Below, one piece after another: positions 11,385-21,689 of a DNA stretch of 64,000 bases (the first letter of the stretch is position 1; each line of letters opens with the position of its first letter). Made by a program: the position numbers and the translations under genes. The stretch is taken from the NCBI GenBank assembly GCA_933207985.1, contig OW240912.1, positions 235,586,829 through 235,650,828 of the forward strand, in the 5' to 3' direction. The notes below the pieces were generated by a model. That model searched no databases, was not told where the DNA came from, and saw only the letters and a program-made list of their open reading frames with translations. The stretch comes from Pelobates cultripes (Eukaryota > Chordata > Amphibia > Anura > Pelobatidae).

Positions 11385-12040
11385 ATAAAAAAGAAGAAAA
11401 ACAGACCTAACATATAGCACTTATATAAGAAACATGAAAATTGCACAAATAAATTGAAATTCACAGCCAAAATGACGTCACCTATAGCCAGCTCTGGTGT
11501 GCAGAGCATACAGCGGTATAATCCCCGCTTTAAAGGATATGTGATGGGAATCCTCCAGAGGGATGGTGTCCAACACTCAGGAGCAGGGCCGGTGCAAGGA
11601 TTTTTGCCGCCCTGGGCAAAAGAAAGATTTGCCGCCCCCCCGAGACATTGCAATGCCCCACCCATATGATCTGCCATATGAACTAATGCCAGTGCTGCAC
11701 ACAGTGTGTGTTTACATTAAAAAGCCTGCAGGGACAAACTATAGACACCAGAACAACTTTATTAAGCTGCAGTGGTTCTGGGGACTATAGTGTCCATTTA
11801 ATGTGAGGTGAATTAGAGATTAGTGTCACTAATAATATACTAGATTGCCTACTTACAATCAGATGAGGATGGTGATGGGCTCTGGCTGCAGTCTTGCTCC
11901 ACTGGTCTGGTGTAGAACAGGATCTCTGGAGGCTGTTTGTAACTGTGGTCACAAAATTCAATGTTCTGGGAAGCAGCTCCATTTTTAGGGGCCTCTTACA
12001 TAGTTCAAGGTCTGGGCCCCAGGGCCTGACGGTGAGTATG

Positions 12041-12140
12041 NNNNNNNNNNNNNNNNNNNNNNNNNNNNNNNNNNNNNNNNNNNNNNNNNNNNNNNNNNNN
12101 NNNNNNNNNNNNNNNNNNNNNNNNNNNNNNNNNNNNNNNN
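12041..12140. other. Assembly gap (100 N)
   Basis: Exactly 100 unknown bases, the usual placeholder for a gap of unknown size. It sits about 70 bp from a large palindrome. Confidence 0.98.
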
Positions 12141-12211
12141 CCCCTTCCCCCTATAATCTTCTTCCCCCAACTCCCTCCAGTATCCATCTCCTCCCCCTCC
12201 CATCTTTTTCT

Positions 12212-12373
12212 CCTCACCTCCCCTGCCCTGTAGCGTGGCCGAGCTCCTTTCCGGTCCGCGACCCGGCGGGACTGACAGGAAGTGCACACTCAGTGTGCAC
12301 TTCCTGTCAGTCCGGCCGGGCCGCGGACCGGAAAGGAGCTCGGCCACGCTACAGCAGGGCAGGGGAGGTGAGG
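12212..12373. repeat. 162-bp near-perfect palindrome
   Basis: The two arms meet near 12293-12294 (TGCACACTCAGTGTGCA at the centre). The inner 59 bp of each arm differ at about two positions, and pairing continues outward with one 3-nt indel. The arms are GC-rich. It lies inside the hAT element and may form a cruciform. Confidence 0.85.
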
Positions 12374-12519
12374 CAGTGCAGCAGTCATCTGAGCGCTCTC
12401 TACAGAGCGCTCAGATGGCTGCAGCATTTAAAGGGCCAGCGATGGGGGCGCATGGCGCCCCCTCCTATATGGCGCCCTAGGCGGCTGCCTAGTTCGCCTT
12501 ATAGGAAGCGCCGGCCCTG

Positions 12520-13100
12520 CTCAGGAGAGGGATATATAAAAAACAACTAATAGTACTTTCACTAAGATAAAATATACAGTGAACATAATTAAAAATGTAC
12601 TCACCAGTTAAGTGCATGCAAATTGCACTGTGGTATCAGTGTTGGTGGTATGATCCCCACCTAGGATATACTTGGAGTCACACGAGAATAAAAGAAAGAC
12701 AGGTAAAAATTTCAAATAAACATGTGTATTAAAAAGATGATTGGCACAAAATTGTAAAAGACCTTTTATTGAATAAAAATACACAAGCAAAATAACCATA
12801 ATGCGTTTCGCCACTAGGGCTTTTTCAAATGGGATAGGATTTAAAACCTGGCTACTAAGAGTATATATAGGTACCTAAACAATTAAAATTGTTGCCAAAA
12901 TGACATCACAGATCAGCAGCCAATGAAATAAAAGAATATAAACACGTACAAATGTTGAAGAAAAGCATAAATATAAAGATTATAAATACAGAAAAATATG
13001 TCCTGCGCTCACTCCCATCACTCCTGGGTGGCAGCAACGACTACAGTACACATCAAACCCAATATATAGTAAAAAAACAAAGAAAAGCAAGTTACCTGCG
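12520..13100 (-). mobile_element. Penelope-like UTR sequence (continued)
   Basis: This resumes the host repeat of the hAT insertion. It contains the box GGTATGATCCCCACC (about 12646) and a hammerhead-like hairpin at 12796-12832, both in minus orientation, matching the orientation of the Penelope-like ORF remnant that begins upstream on this strand at about 16.7 kb. Confidence 0.5.
12796..12832 (-). ncRNA. Hammerhead-like hairpin, copy 2 (decayed)
   Basis: The minus strand reads CCAT, TTGAAAA, A, GCC-loop-GGC, GAAACGCAT, then ATGG after one bulged base. Stem I keeps four pairs and stem II is intact. The core and the palindrome (CGCAT rather than CGCGT) have diverged from copy 1. Confidence 0.45.
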
Positions 13101-13907
13101 CTCGCTTCGTAATCCCTATGTATATTTAAACAAATGAAGGTCATTTAGTTACTCCAAAGGCCATTGGAGGGAATGCCCGCCTGCCAATGTCAAGGCAGAC
13201 CCCCCTAAGCGGGTCCTAAAGATTATAGATGTAACTGAATGTGAAATTGACATAAGGGATTAAAAATGAAGGTTTAGTGTTTTGTATTGGTCCAATATAG
13301 CGAGTCACGTGATTTGCGAGTGTCTGACATCATCAGTGATGTTGAGCATCAGGAATTGCGAATTTCATCTTAGGAGCTGTAGTTTAAGGCAGGAAGTGTG
13401 CATTGCGCATTAGGGAAGCGAGCCACGTGACTCGCAGGACGCTAGTATAATGGAGAGCAGTGCACATTGCATCTTGGGGACTGTAGTCCCAAAAGAAAAT
13501 TAAAATTAAAAAGAACCTCCAGAGACGTGTGAACAGCTTTTAAATACAGTTCTTACATGGTAAATGTAGTGCCCATTAATACATAGTCAATTACACAATG
13601 ATGGAAAAGTGAATAATAGAAAATTAAACTTTGAGTGCTCTAAAAGAAAAATTAAAATAGATAAAACTAAGAGACATATAAGAAATGAAAAATAAAAATC
13701 TAACAAATACAGTATACTTGTATGCAAACTAATAGAAGTACATGGGAATCAATTGGAGAAATTAATAAAAGAGCATATGGATAGCACATAAAAATACTGG
13801 GAAACACTAATGTGGGATAAAACCTAGAAAGGGACCATAAAACCAGAGATATTTACCAGATAAAAATCTTAAAAGGGAAAAATCATAAAAAGTTGTGCAA
13901 GTCAAAA
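12833..13907. other. Probable 3' UTR of the Penelope-like element
   Basis: No ORF with recognisable similarity. The block around 13304-13440 contains related inverted CACGTGA/TCACGTG-bearing segments (GAGTCACGTGATTTGCGAG and GCCACGTGACTCGC). The stretch lies directly downstream of the minus-strand endonuclease remnant, so a UTR is a reasonable inference. Confidence 0.35.
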
Positions 13908-16700
13908 TCAGCATTTAGACCATAGGGGTGGTAGGGTCTGCAGATTAAAAACCCACTCCATTTCCAATCTGCCTAAAATATTTTTAATATTTCTATCTCT
14001 CCATGGTATCTTACATTTTTTTATTCCTATAAACTTGAGAAGTTTGGGATCTTTATTGTGATTGGTAAAGTGCTTCGATACAGAGTGGTTTTGGTATCCA
14101 TTTTTAATATTTCTGCAGTGTTCACCTAGTCTAGTTTTTAAGCATCCGGTGGTCATTCCTACATACTGGAGAACACATGGGCACTCCAGTAGATAAATAA
14201 AATTTATGGTATTACACCCAATAAAATCTTTAATATTATAACTTTTGTTGGTTCTATTCGATTTTAAATGGGTGACTTTAGACAAGGTTGAAGAATCAGT
14301 GCTCTTACACCGTTTAAATTTATAAAATCCTTTCACTCCTTCTAAAAATGTGCGGTTTGTAATAGATTTATTTTCTTTAGTGTAATTATTAGTTAAAATA
14401 AAAAGGGCTTGTTCGTTAAAATCTTCTGTGTGAGAACAATTCCTACGTATATGACGGAATTGACTTTTGGGAGTACTTTCAAGCCATGTTTGTAATGACA
14501 ACTCATTTGATCAATGGCTGTATTAGTGCATACCCTTTTTAAAAAAATTTTTTGTCTGGATTGTCCCATTTTTTATAAAAATATGTCAATCTAAAAACTT
14601 AATAGACTCCATGCTGTGCTCACAAGATAAAATAGTACCTCTGTTATTGGTATTTAAATGTGTAATAAAAGAGTTAAGAGAGTCCTCAGAGCCCTTCCAT
14701 ATAAAAAATAAATCATCAATATATCTAAAATAGGAGACCAGGGTTGACTCCCAGGCATGCCTGCCCCAAACGGCGCTGGAATCCCAGTCTGCCATAAAGA
14801 GGTTGGCATAGCTGGGGGGCAAACCTGATCCCCATATCAGTACCCATCTTCTGAAGGTAAAAAGAATTAAAAAAACAAAAAAATAGTTATTGTTATAATA
14901 TTAATTCCTATTTGTCATGAGATAAAATTGTCTTAATATCTTGACAGCTTATATGGTGAGGAATTATGGTATATAGTGACATCACATGTCACTAAAATAA
15001 AATCTGGTTGCCATTTAAAATTGTTTAAAAATCTTAATAATGACATGGAGTCTTTTAAATAGGATCTCATTAATTTGACAGATGGTTGGAGCAGAGTGTC
15101 AATGTATTGGGACAAATTGCACAGGGGAGTGTTAATTCCAGACACAATAGGTCTACCCAGAGGAAAATGTATGCTCTTGTGTATCTTGGGTAGGAAATAA
15201 AAAAACTGGAATTTTGGGGTCTTTAATATTTAAATAGTTATATTCATGTTTAGGGTGAAGGGTGAAGGGTACTCACAAAGGTGTATTGAGTATCTTTTGG
15301 TCTATTCTTTTATGTAAGTGTCCCACTGGACAATACTGTATTTCTTTTATTTTATATTCATGTTTGTTTAAAATATTTAATTCTAATCCTTTTTTTAAAA
15401 AATGAGGATAATTTCTCTTGTATCTTAGGAGTTGGGTCTTCTGATAATTTTTTGTATACTTCAATATCATTAAGTTGTCTGTTAGCTTCCTCTATATACA
15501 TGGTACTAGATTGTATAACCAGACCTCTTCCTTTATCTGCTGGCTTGATGACAATATATTTGTCATCTTGAAGTTGTTTCACCACTAGTCTTTCAGAATT
15601 AGTCAGATTATGAAAGTTATATTTGTTGTGATTGATTTTATTAAAATCATTTAAAACCAACTTCTCAAACATGATAAGAGGGGCTGACTTAAAATTGGAA
15701 GGGTAAATCTTGGATTTCTCTCTAAGATTCGTATTGATGAATTGAGGTTCATCTGTGGAAGTGGATGGGTGTTGGGAAGAGGGATTAGTCAATACATTTT
15801 TATCATTAAAAAACCTTTTAAGAGTGGCTTTCTACACAAATTTGTTCACATCTAAAAGGGCTTCAAATGGCTTGAAAGAATTTGTTGGGGCATATTTTAA
15901 ACCTTTTTGTGATAGGGTAAAAATGCCACAGTCAGACTCACTAGGAGTAATTATTGTCTTTCTAGCCTCTCTTTTTTGTTGTTGTCTACCCTAGTGTCCT
16001 TTTTTTTGGCTCTTGTAGGGTAAGGGGTATGTGCAAATGTGTTTGGGTGAGTACGGATCTCTAAAAAATGTTCTTCGTGATCAATTTTGGAATCAATAGA
16101 AAATAGAAAATAATTGATACCTGTCTGGATGAGTTATAGGTGATTCTTGTATGAAAAACCTTACCTTTGAGGTTTAGGTGAGTGATTTTTTGTGTCACGA
16201 CTGTGCATTGTAATAATTGGATTGAGTTTCTATAGTGGTTAGATGTTTTATACGTGGTTGCATGGTTTATACAAAGGTTGACGATATTGATTTGTAGAGG
16301 GTCGGTAGTAGTAAGATGAGGGGACGTGGTTATGGTTGTTGGGTCTATTGTAAGGCCTTGTTCATGTTGGAAAATAGAGAAAGGGCTTGTGTGTGGAGGG
16401 GTAGCGGTCTCTGGTAACATATTGTGGTTCTTGTCTGGCACCATAAGTATTCTCTCTTTGATACTTTGGTTGTTCTTTTTCTCTTTCTCTAGATGATATT
16501 TTCTCTGAAACATATTTTTATTTAGGTGATATGTCCTGATTTGTTGGTTGGCATAAACTTGTTTGTCCCTTACGTATTTTTTAACTTTCACGTGTTTTGT
16601 ATCCATCTGAATTTTTTCAATTTTACTTTGGATTAATACAGAATTTTGTTTTGTATACATTACTCTCAGAAAACTGCATGAACTTGTCTCTTAAATCATT
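13908..16700 (-). pseudogene. Penelope-like element RT plus GIY-YIG, decayed
   Basis: Minus-strand fragments keep the Penelope-like order. The N-terminal part (15358-15792) has IVIKPADKGRG. Fingers (about 15140-15215) have FYFLPKIHK and GRPIVSGIN. A segment at 14933-15145 has LCNLSQYIDTLLQP. The palm (14586-14822) has PSYANLFMADW and the catalytic FRYIDDLFFIW. The C-terminal part (13908-14501) has a GIY-YIG-type endonuclease block, LECPCVLQYVGMT followed by TRLGEH. Frameshifts and stops separate the parts and a 101-bp insertion lies at 15252-15352. Such elements copy RNA at a nick made by the GIY-YIG nuclease. Lys-rich sequence at 16061-16660 may be the N-terminal extension. The Neptune or Poseidon subgroup is not resolved. 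Confidence 0.8.
15252..15352. mobile_element. 101-bp insertion with 13-bp TSD
   Basis: TATATTCATGTTT is duplicated at 15239-15251 and 15353-15365. The insert contains two GGGTGAA-type repeats and TACTCACAAAGGTGTATTGA, matching the tail of the insertion at 9247-9698. It is probably a 5'-truncated copy of the same retroposon family. Confidence 0.7.
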
Positions 16701-17150
16701 GATTTCTTTATCCAAAATGGATAATTATTTGCTTTTTTTCTTAATTCACGTTTTGAATTTCCTTACTCAACTTTTCGAACGTGGATTGGCATACCGTGCG
16801 GTGAATCTCTAAAGATCGGCTATATCGGCAAGCCACTGATGTAGATCTGAAATTTGGTGCACCTCTAAAAACAATATTGGGTTTTTCAGGTAAAAGTTGT
16901 TTAAGGAGGTAATCTAGCATTAGAAGGTGCCAATGTTTTTTTTTACTATCCTTTTTATATAACCACTTTTATTGTTATAATTAAAAATTATAGGGAGGGA
17001 AGGGGAAGCTGAAGATTTTTTATCTTTATAGTTTAAAAGGTCTCTATGTTGGTTTCTAATACTCTCTATGGTGCTGTTTAGTTTGGTAGGAGAGTAGTTT
17101 TTTTCAATAAATAGTTTTTTTTTAAAAAGGGATTGGAATGGATCCCCAGC
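16701..17150. other. Unassigned, possibly 5' region of the Penelope-like element
   Basis: AT-rich sequence between the Penelope-like and DIRS remnants. No conserved protein blocks were seen. Confidence 0.3.
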
Positions 17151-18532
17151 AGGCCAACACCCCTTAGTATGTCGACGACATCATGGTATTAGGTTTGCAC
17201 AACCACCTGCCCTAAATTTTCATCAGTGTTGGATGTTAACATCATCCTCAGATTGTTTCATAGTTGGCCTCAGAACAAAGACCTTTCAGTCAAACAACTC
17301 ACAGCTAAGCTGGTCATGCTATTTTGATTTCCTGTAAACATGTCTCAGATGTTCGAGCACTGGATAATACAACACGTTATTTTACTCCAGATGGCATCAC
17401 CTTTTACATCTCCAGACGTACTAAGACATCCATCACTTCAGTTGGTTCTCTGGCATTCCCGCATAATATCAACCTATGTCCGGTGGATTGCCTGAAGGAA
17501 TATGAAGACAGGACATCCTAAGTACGGGACAATTCGTACCCAGAATTATTTATAGCTCTTCGACTTCCACATCGACCTGTTTCCACAGTTACAATGTCTA
17601 GATGGGGTTAGATGGGTTATGATGTCAGCTGGCATTGACACGTCCACATATGGAGCACACTCGGCTGGAGGCGATATGGCATCTAAAGCCTTCTCATTGG
17701 GATGTAGACTGGAGGATCTCCTACATGCTGCTGATTGGTCCCGAGAATCTACTTTTCGGGAGTTCTATTTTCGTCCAACTCCGCATTTGTCTTCTACGCT
17801 GGTAACACAGCTTTGAACTAGCATAATATGAGCCTCCATGTCCTTTAATAAAATTACCAAATTTTACTAATTTCATGACGTAAAGTCATGATTTTATTAA
17901 GGACACAGAGGCGAGTATTATCCCACCCAGACAATGTAAGTTGTGCCCTCCCTGAGTCACTAATGGGCATATAACTTCATGACACTGTTGAGGACGTTTG
18001 TTTACCTTAATTTGGGATTATGTTGAAACGACAGATGTTAAAAAAAAAAAAGGGGGGGGGGGATGTGTATGAATATATTTATAGATATGAATACAGTTCA
18101 AGGTCATATTTTGCCATGTGTTTCTTCCAGCCTCATGATTGGTATCCTACATCGATGCAGGTTAGTTCATGGAAAGTGGGAGCATTGCTCTACAGTTCCT
18201 TTCATGTTCGACGGTTCCATTTTTCGGGAGCACAGTTTATTCTCCACGGTTGATTAAGTCTACGGTTCTATTTTGATGGGATATTTATCGGCATCATCAA
18301 GAAAGAGGAGTGGCTTAAAGTCACATGGGACATTATGGTGCAAGGAGCTTTATCATTGGATAATATGTTATAGTGTATTTAACCCATTGGGTACATGTTA
18401 TGTATTTTTTCTTTGAATGTTTCAATATCCTTTCTTTGCTGCTGAGGAATAAAGAAAGAGATAAGCATAATACTCGCCTCCGTGTCCCTAATAAAATTAT
18501 GACTTTACGTCATGAAATTTGTAAAATCTGGT
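17150..18532 (+). mobile_element. DIRS-like element, 3' end
   Basis: This contains the recombinase remnant (below) followed by the inverted terminal-repeat system of DIRS elements. A block starting ATAATATGAGCCTCCATG (17823-17857) is inverted at 17863-17922, and the inverted block is complementary to 18467-18532 (ATAATACTCGCCTCCGTG). The gag and RT parts are missing, so it is a truncated copy. Confidence 0.7.
17220..17817 (+). pseudogene. DIRS tyrosine recombinase, C-terminal remnant
   Basis: Successive frames give helical N-domain sequence (LSVKQLTAKLVML), then KHVSDVRALDN and ITFYISRRTKTSIT, then a C-terminal block (GAHSAGGDMASKAF, LLHAADWSRESTFREFYFRP). This matches the catalytic domain of DIRS-type tyrosine recombinases, which integrate circular DNA without target duplications. 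The usual HSTRG-like motif reads HSAGG here, so the second catalytic arginine is lost. At least two frameshifts (around 17322 and 17521-17610) confirm decay. The final tyrosine is probably that in FREFYFRP. Confidence 0.75.
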
Positions 18533-18540
18533 AATTGTAT

Positions 18541-19314
18541 TTAAATGATCACTATAGGGTCAGATAAACAAACATGTATTCCTGACCCTATAGTGTTAAA
18601 AACACCATCTAGTCCTCCTTAACACAGTAAAGGAGTTTAAGAATGCGTGGGATAGGCATAAGGCTATCCTAACTATAAGATAAGACTAGGGACTAATGAA
18701 AGTATTTAGAAAATTGGGCAGACTAGATGGGCCGAATGGTTCTTATCTGCCGTCACATTCTATGTTTCTATGTTTCTATGTTTCCTGGGCCCCTCATGCC
18801 TCCATAAATATAGCAACATCTTACTGTATTCAAGCCAGAAGCGGTCGATCTGAATGCTGTTTGCCTCAAAAAAAAAAAAAACAAGCAGTCTGCTGACATC
18901 ATCAGAAGTGGTAGCCTGATCCAATCACAATGCTTCCCCATAGGATTGGCTGAGACTGACAAAGAAGCAGATCAGGGGCAGAGCCAGCATGATTCAAACA
19001 CAACCCTGGCCAATCAGCATCTCCTCATAGAGATGAATTGAATCAATGAATTTCTATGAGGAAAGTTCAGTGTCTGCATGCAGAGGGAGGAGATACTGAA
19101 TGTTTGGATGCATTTTAGGCAACTATGACCCAGGAAGGATCTCTAAAAGCCATCTGAGGAGTGGCCAGGGAAGTTATCACTAGGCTGTAATGTAAACACT
19201 GCTTTTTTTCTGAAAAGACCGTGTTTATAGCAAAAAGCCTAAAGGTAATGATTCTACTCACCAGAACAAATTCAATAAGCTGTAGTTGTTCTGGTGACTA
19301 TAGTATCCCTTTAA
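18541..19314. mobile_element. TTAA-flanked MITE, family B, split by CR1
   Basis: The element runs from TTAA (18541) with ATCACTATAGGGTCAG to GACTATAGTATCCCTTTAA (TTAA at 19311-19314). It matches the uninterrupted copy at 29012-29369 on both sides of a CR1 3' end inserted at about 18619-18782. No ORF. Confidence 0.7.
18619..18782 (+). mobile_element. CR1 LINE 3' end
   Basis: The sequence from TAACACAGTAAAGGAG to a tail of three TATGTTTC-type octamers is the 3' end of a frog CR1 LINE. It matches the minus-strand CR1 copy at 56712-57180. The octamer tail is diagnostic for CR1. Confidence 0.8.
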
Positions 19315-19633
19315 GTGATTTTAAGCATGCCAAATTTAAAGAAGAAAAGTGAAACAGCACAATTTTCAGTTAGAAAATGTGTTGAAAGATTGATAAATTG
19401 TTAGTAGAAGCATGAACACTTGTGAAAAAGACACTTGGCACAACACTTGTGAAAAAGCCTGTTTTTTGTTGTTGTTTTTTTTTTTACTGCTTATACAGTT
19501 TTTATTATCTTATTAACCGTATATACTAGTTTATCAAATAAAGTACATAATTTTATTACACCCATGGACTTTATCCTGATCTGAGCGCTGTAGATTGAGC
19601 AAAACCTCACTTTTACTCCTTACTTGTGTGTAC
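19315..19633. other. Unassigned AT-rich sequence
   Basis: No recognisable feature. Contains a near-repeat of ACACTTGTGAAAAAG at about 19405 and 19443. Confidence 0.35.
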
Positions 19634-21660
19634 CTATCCAATTTTTTTTTTTTTTAAATTCTTTATTTTTGTTCGTGCATATAATGACAGTTAGGTCTGT
19701 TACGCCACAACAGCGGTAAGAGACCGATATACAACAGTTAGTATCATGGCATAGGAAATACTGTGCACAATTATTAATTTTTTCGGTTAGAAACATGTTG
19801 GAACGATATGCAGTTATAATTAAGTTGCTTAGGGGTTAATAAAGTTACACTGTGTAGTCTAACATTGGAACAAGTAACCAAAATAAAAATTTATACAACA
19901 TTCTAAGATTAACGCATATTTTCTTGTACACATAACACAGCCGTAGTGGTGAGAGAAGTATGCACTGTGAGTTATGGTGGGTTATCGAAGGCTGGATTGT
20001 ATTAGTGCCGGTAGGGTGGTGTGTTCTTCTGGACGGGACTGTCATAGAGTATGTCTATGTGGTTAGGCATGTCTACCGTGTGATTGCATTGCTTGGGGGT
20101 GCGTGTAGTGTCTGCTAGTTGGTAGCTTAAGAGGGACCTTCGTGGTCACATGCGCGGGGGTTAGCGCTCTCATGAGGGGAGCCAAGTAGAGGTTAACTGT
20201 CAGCTCCAGGTTACTGGGCGGGTAGTTTAGGGTGCCTGTGTGGTGTCAGGAATGCAAAGGGTAGCTCGGCATCTACCTAGTGAGACCACCCATAGTGGGT
20301 CCTAGTGTTAACGAGTGATGTGCGTATGTCGGTGGGTAAAGGAGTGCCACCCTCCGCAAAGCGGGGTGTTAGCTCATCTGGGAGCAGTAGTCCAAAGTGA
20401 GTTCATTATGTTAGGCTAGAGTCCCGGCAAGGTAAGTTATAGTCCTGCAGTTTCAAAATTGTCAGGTGGTGGCTGCTTCTCTAGGTACACCGGTGTGTCT
20501 TCTAGGGACGAATTCTGCAGTGCCGGCCATGCTCCAAGTCGGTGGGTTCGTATGCCTGCCCTTTGGTGTCGGTAAAGCCGGTAGGTCCGGTGGGAGATTC
20601 AGCTGTCTTAGTGTCGCTGGTGCCTCCTGCATGCTGCGCACTGTGAGTGTGGTGTCGCCCTTGGTGACCAGTAGAGTGTGAGCCGGACCCCAGCGGTACC
20701 TGATGCGTTGTGCTCGCAGGAGGGAGGTCAGTTGTTGCAGGGACCTCCTCCAAGCCAATGTTGCCCCTGAGAGATCAGGGTAAAAGGTGAGAGCCATTTC
20801 TTCAAAGTGGTAGGCTGGTTGATCTCTGGTGGATGCTAATACTGCAGCTCTATCTTTGTAGGCTTGGAACTGCAGGACGACATCTCTCGTGGCTGTGGCT
20901 GGGGCCCCAGTGGGCTTTGGGATGCGAAAAATTCCGTCTATTGACACCGCTTTGGCAACCCTCTGGGTTAGTAGAGCCGCAAGGGGCCGCCTAATAACGT
21001 GGGGTAGTTCAGCATCAGGAATATTGTCGGTGATGCCCCTGACCTTAAGGTGCTTTAGGCGGCGTTTGTCTTCAAGTGCGGCAAATCGGAGGTCGTTCTG
21101 CCCAGCTAGCTGTTTCAACTCCTGAACCTCCTGTTGCAGCGCTTGTATTTGGCCGGTTTGGGTGGTCATGGTGGTTTCCACGGTCCTGATCCGTCCGGTG
21201 AGACCCTGTAATGTGTCTCTAATCGAGGCGACATCTGCCGCAATCTTTTTGTGATGTTCCGCCATAAGGTCTCTAATGGCTTCCATGCTCACCGGCGTGG
21301 GGGCCATAGTAGTCGGCAGGGGTTGCATTGGGGGTTGCGTTCGAGCTGGTGATGGCTGAAGCTCCCCTTCACCCTCATCCGACGTCTCTTCATAGAAGTC
21401 AGAGCACCCGCCGTGTAGGGACGCCATATTGGAGCCTGTGGCGCCTCGTGCTTGCCGCCATAACTCGCCGATATCCATGCCCCTCGTGGGTCTTTCGGGT
21501 TTGAGCTTTTTGGTTTTTCGTCCCATTGGACTCTGCTGCGCGCTGGGCTCACTCAGGGGTGAGTGTGGCACTTGTGAGAGGGTTAAAAGTGGGTTCTTTT
21601 CCGTGTCGCGGCCCGGAGCTCAGAGGGCATGCGACCGTTCTCTTCAATCGCTCTATCCAA
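19634..21660 (-). mobile_element. ORF1-only L1-like retroposon with TSD
   Basis: The target duplication CTATCCAATTTTTTTT lies at 19634 onward and 21653 onward. The oligo(T) plus AATTCTTTATTTTTGT at the left is the minus-strand poly(A) end, and the 5' end is near 21652. One intact ORF (ORF1) is present. About 0.8 kb of UTR follows it, with no ORF2 reverse transcriptase. The structure resembles the ORF1-only 'half-L1' elements known from mammals. Confidence 0.75.
20462..21571 (-). CDS. L1-type ORF1 protein, intact 369 aa
   Basis: The protein has a disordered, basic and Pro/Gln-rich N-terminus (about residues 1-90), a coiled coil (about 95-165; heptad-rich stretch around TQTGQIQALQQEVQELKQL), an RRM-like core (about 170-260, with LKHLKVRGITDNIP and RDVVLQFQAYKDRAAVL) and a C-terminal domain (about 260-335, with TFYPDLSGATLAWRRSL and HTLLVTKGDTTL). 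This is the L1 ORF1p order. Family members are trimeric RNA chaperones that coat element RNA. The start at 21571 gives the full coiled coil and lies about 80 bp inside the element. The frame is open throughout, unlike most repeats nearby, suggesting recent activity or helper-dependent retention. No host function is implied. Confidence 0.75.
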   Translation of the reverse strand: MPHSPLSEPSAQQSPMGRKTKKLKPERPTRGMDIGELWRQARGATGSNMASLHGGCSDFYEETSDEGEGELQPSPARTQPPMQPLPTTMAPTPVSMEAIRDLMAEHHKKIAADVASIRDTLQGLTGRIRTVETTMTTQTGQIQALQQEVQELKQLAGQNDLRFAALEDKRRLKHLKVRGITDNIPDAELPHVIRRPLAALLTQRVAKAVSIDGIFRIPKPTGAPATATRDVVLQFQAYKDRAAVLASTRDQPAYHFEEMALTFYPDLSGATLAWRRSLQQLTSLLRAQRIRYRWGPAHTLLVTKGDTTLTVRSMQEAPATLRQLNLPPDLPALPTPKGRHTNPPTWSMAGTAEFVPRRHTGVPREAATT

Positions 21661-21689
21661 TTTTTTTTTTATTAGTGTACAGTAATATC

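Larger units (their letters stand above)
9957..11583. mobile_element. Penelope-like terminal/UTR repeat sequence
   Basis: Non-coding repeat sequence with several copies of a short box (ATAATCCCCAC or close) at about 10260, 11130 and 11517, TACTCAC-type boxes, and a hammerhead-like hairpin at 11336-11384 on the minus strand. The same components recur at 12.5-12.85, 30.6-31.7 and 61.6-62.4 kb. The neighbouring minus-strand Penelope-like ORF remnant at 13.9-16.7 kb has the same orientation as the hairpins. Assignment to Penelope-like elements is inference. Confidence 0.5.
11584..12519. mobile_element. hAT element with 8-bp TSD, containing assembly gap
   Basis: The 8-bp duplication CTCAGGAG lies at 11576-11583 and 12520-12527. 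The ends are inverted: CAGGGCCGGTGC at the left, and the right end reads CAGGGCCGGCGC on the other strand. The 8-bp TSD and CAGGG ends are typical of hAT transposons. There is no transposase ORF. The gap at 12041-12140 hides an unknown length. Long open frames across the gap are artefacts. Confidence 0.8.

Noticed and set aside
11894..12550. 218-aa frame across the N gap
   Set aside because: The frame exists only because N codons were read through. It lies in a non-coding hAT element and a palindrome.
20466..20753. Plus-strand and second minus-strand frames overlapping the L1-like ORF1
   Set aside because: They are shadows of the intact minus-strand ORF1, with no domain of their own.
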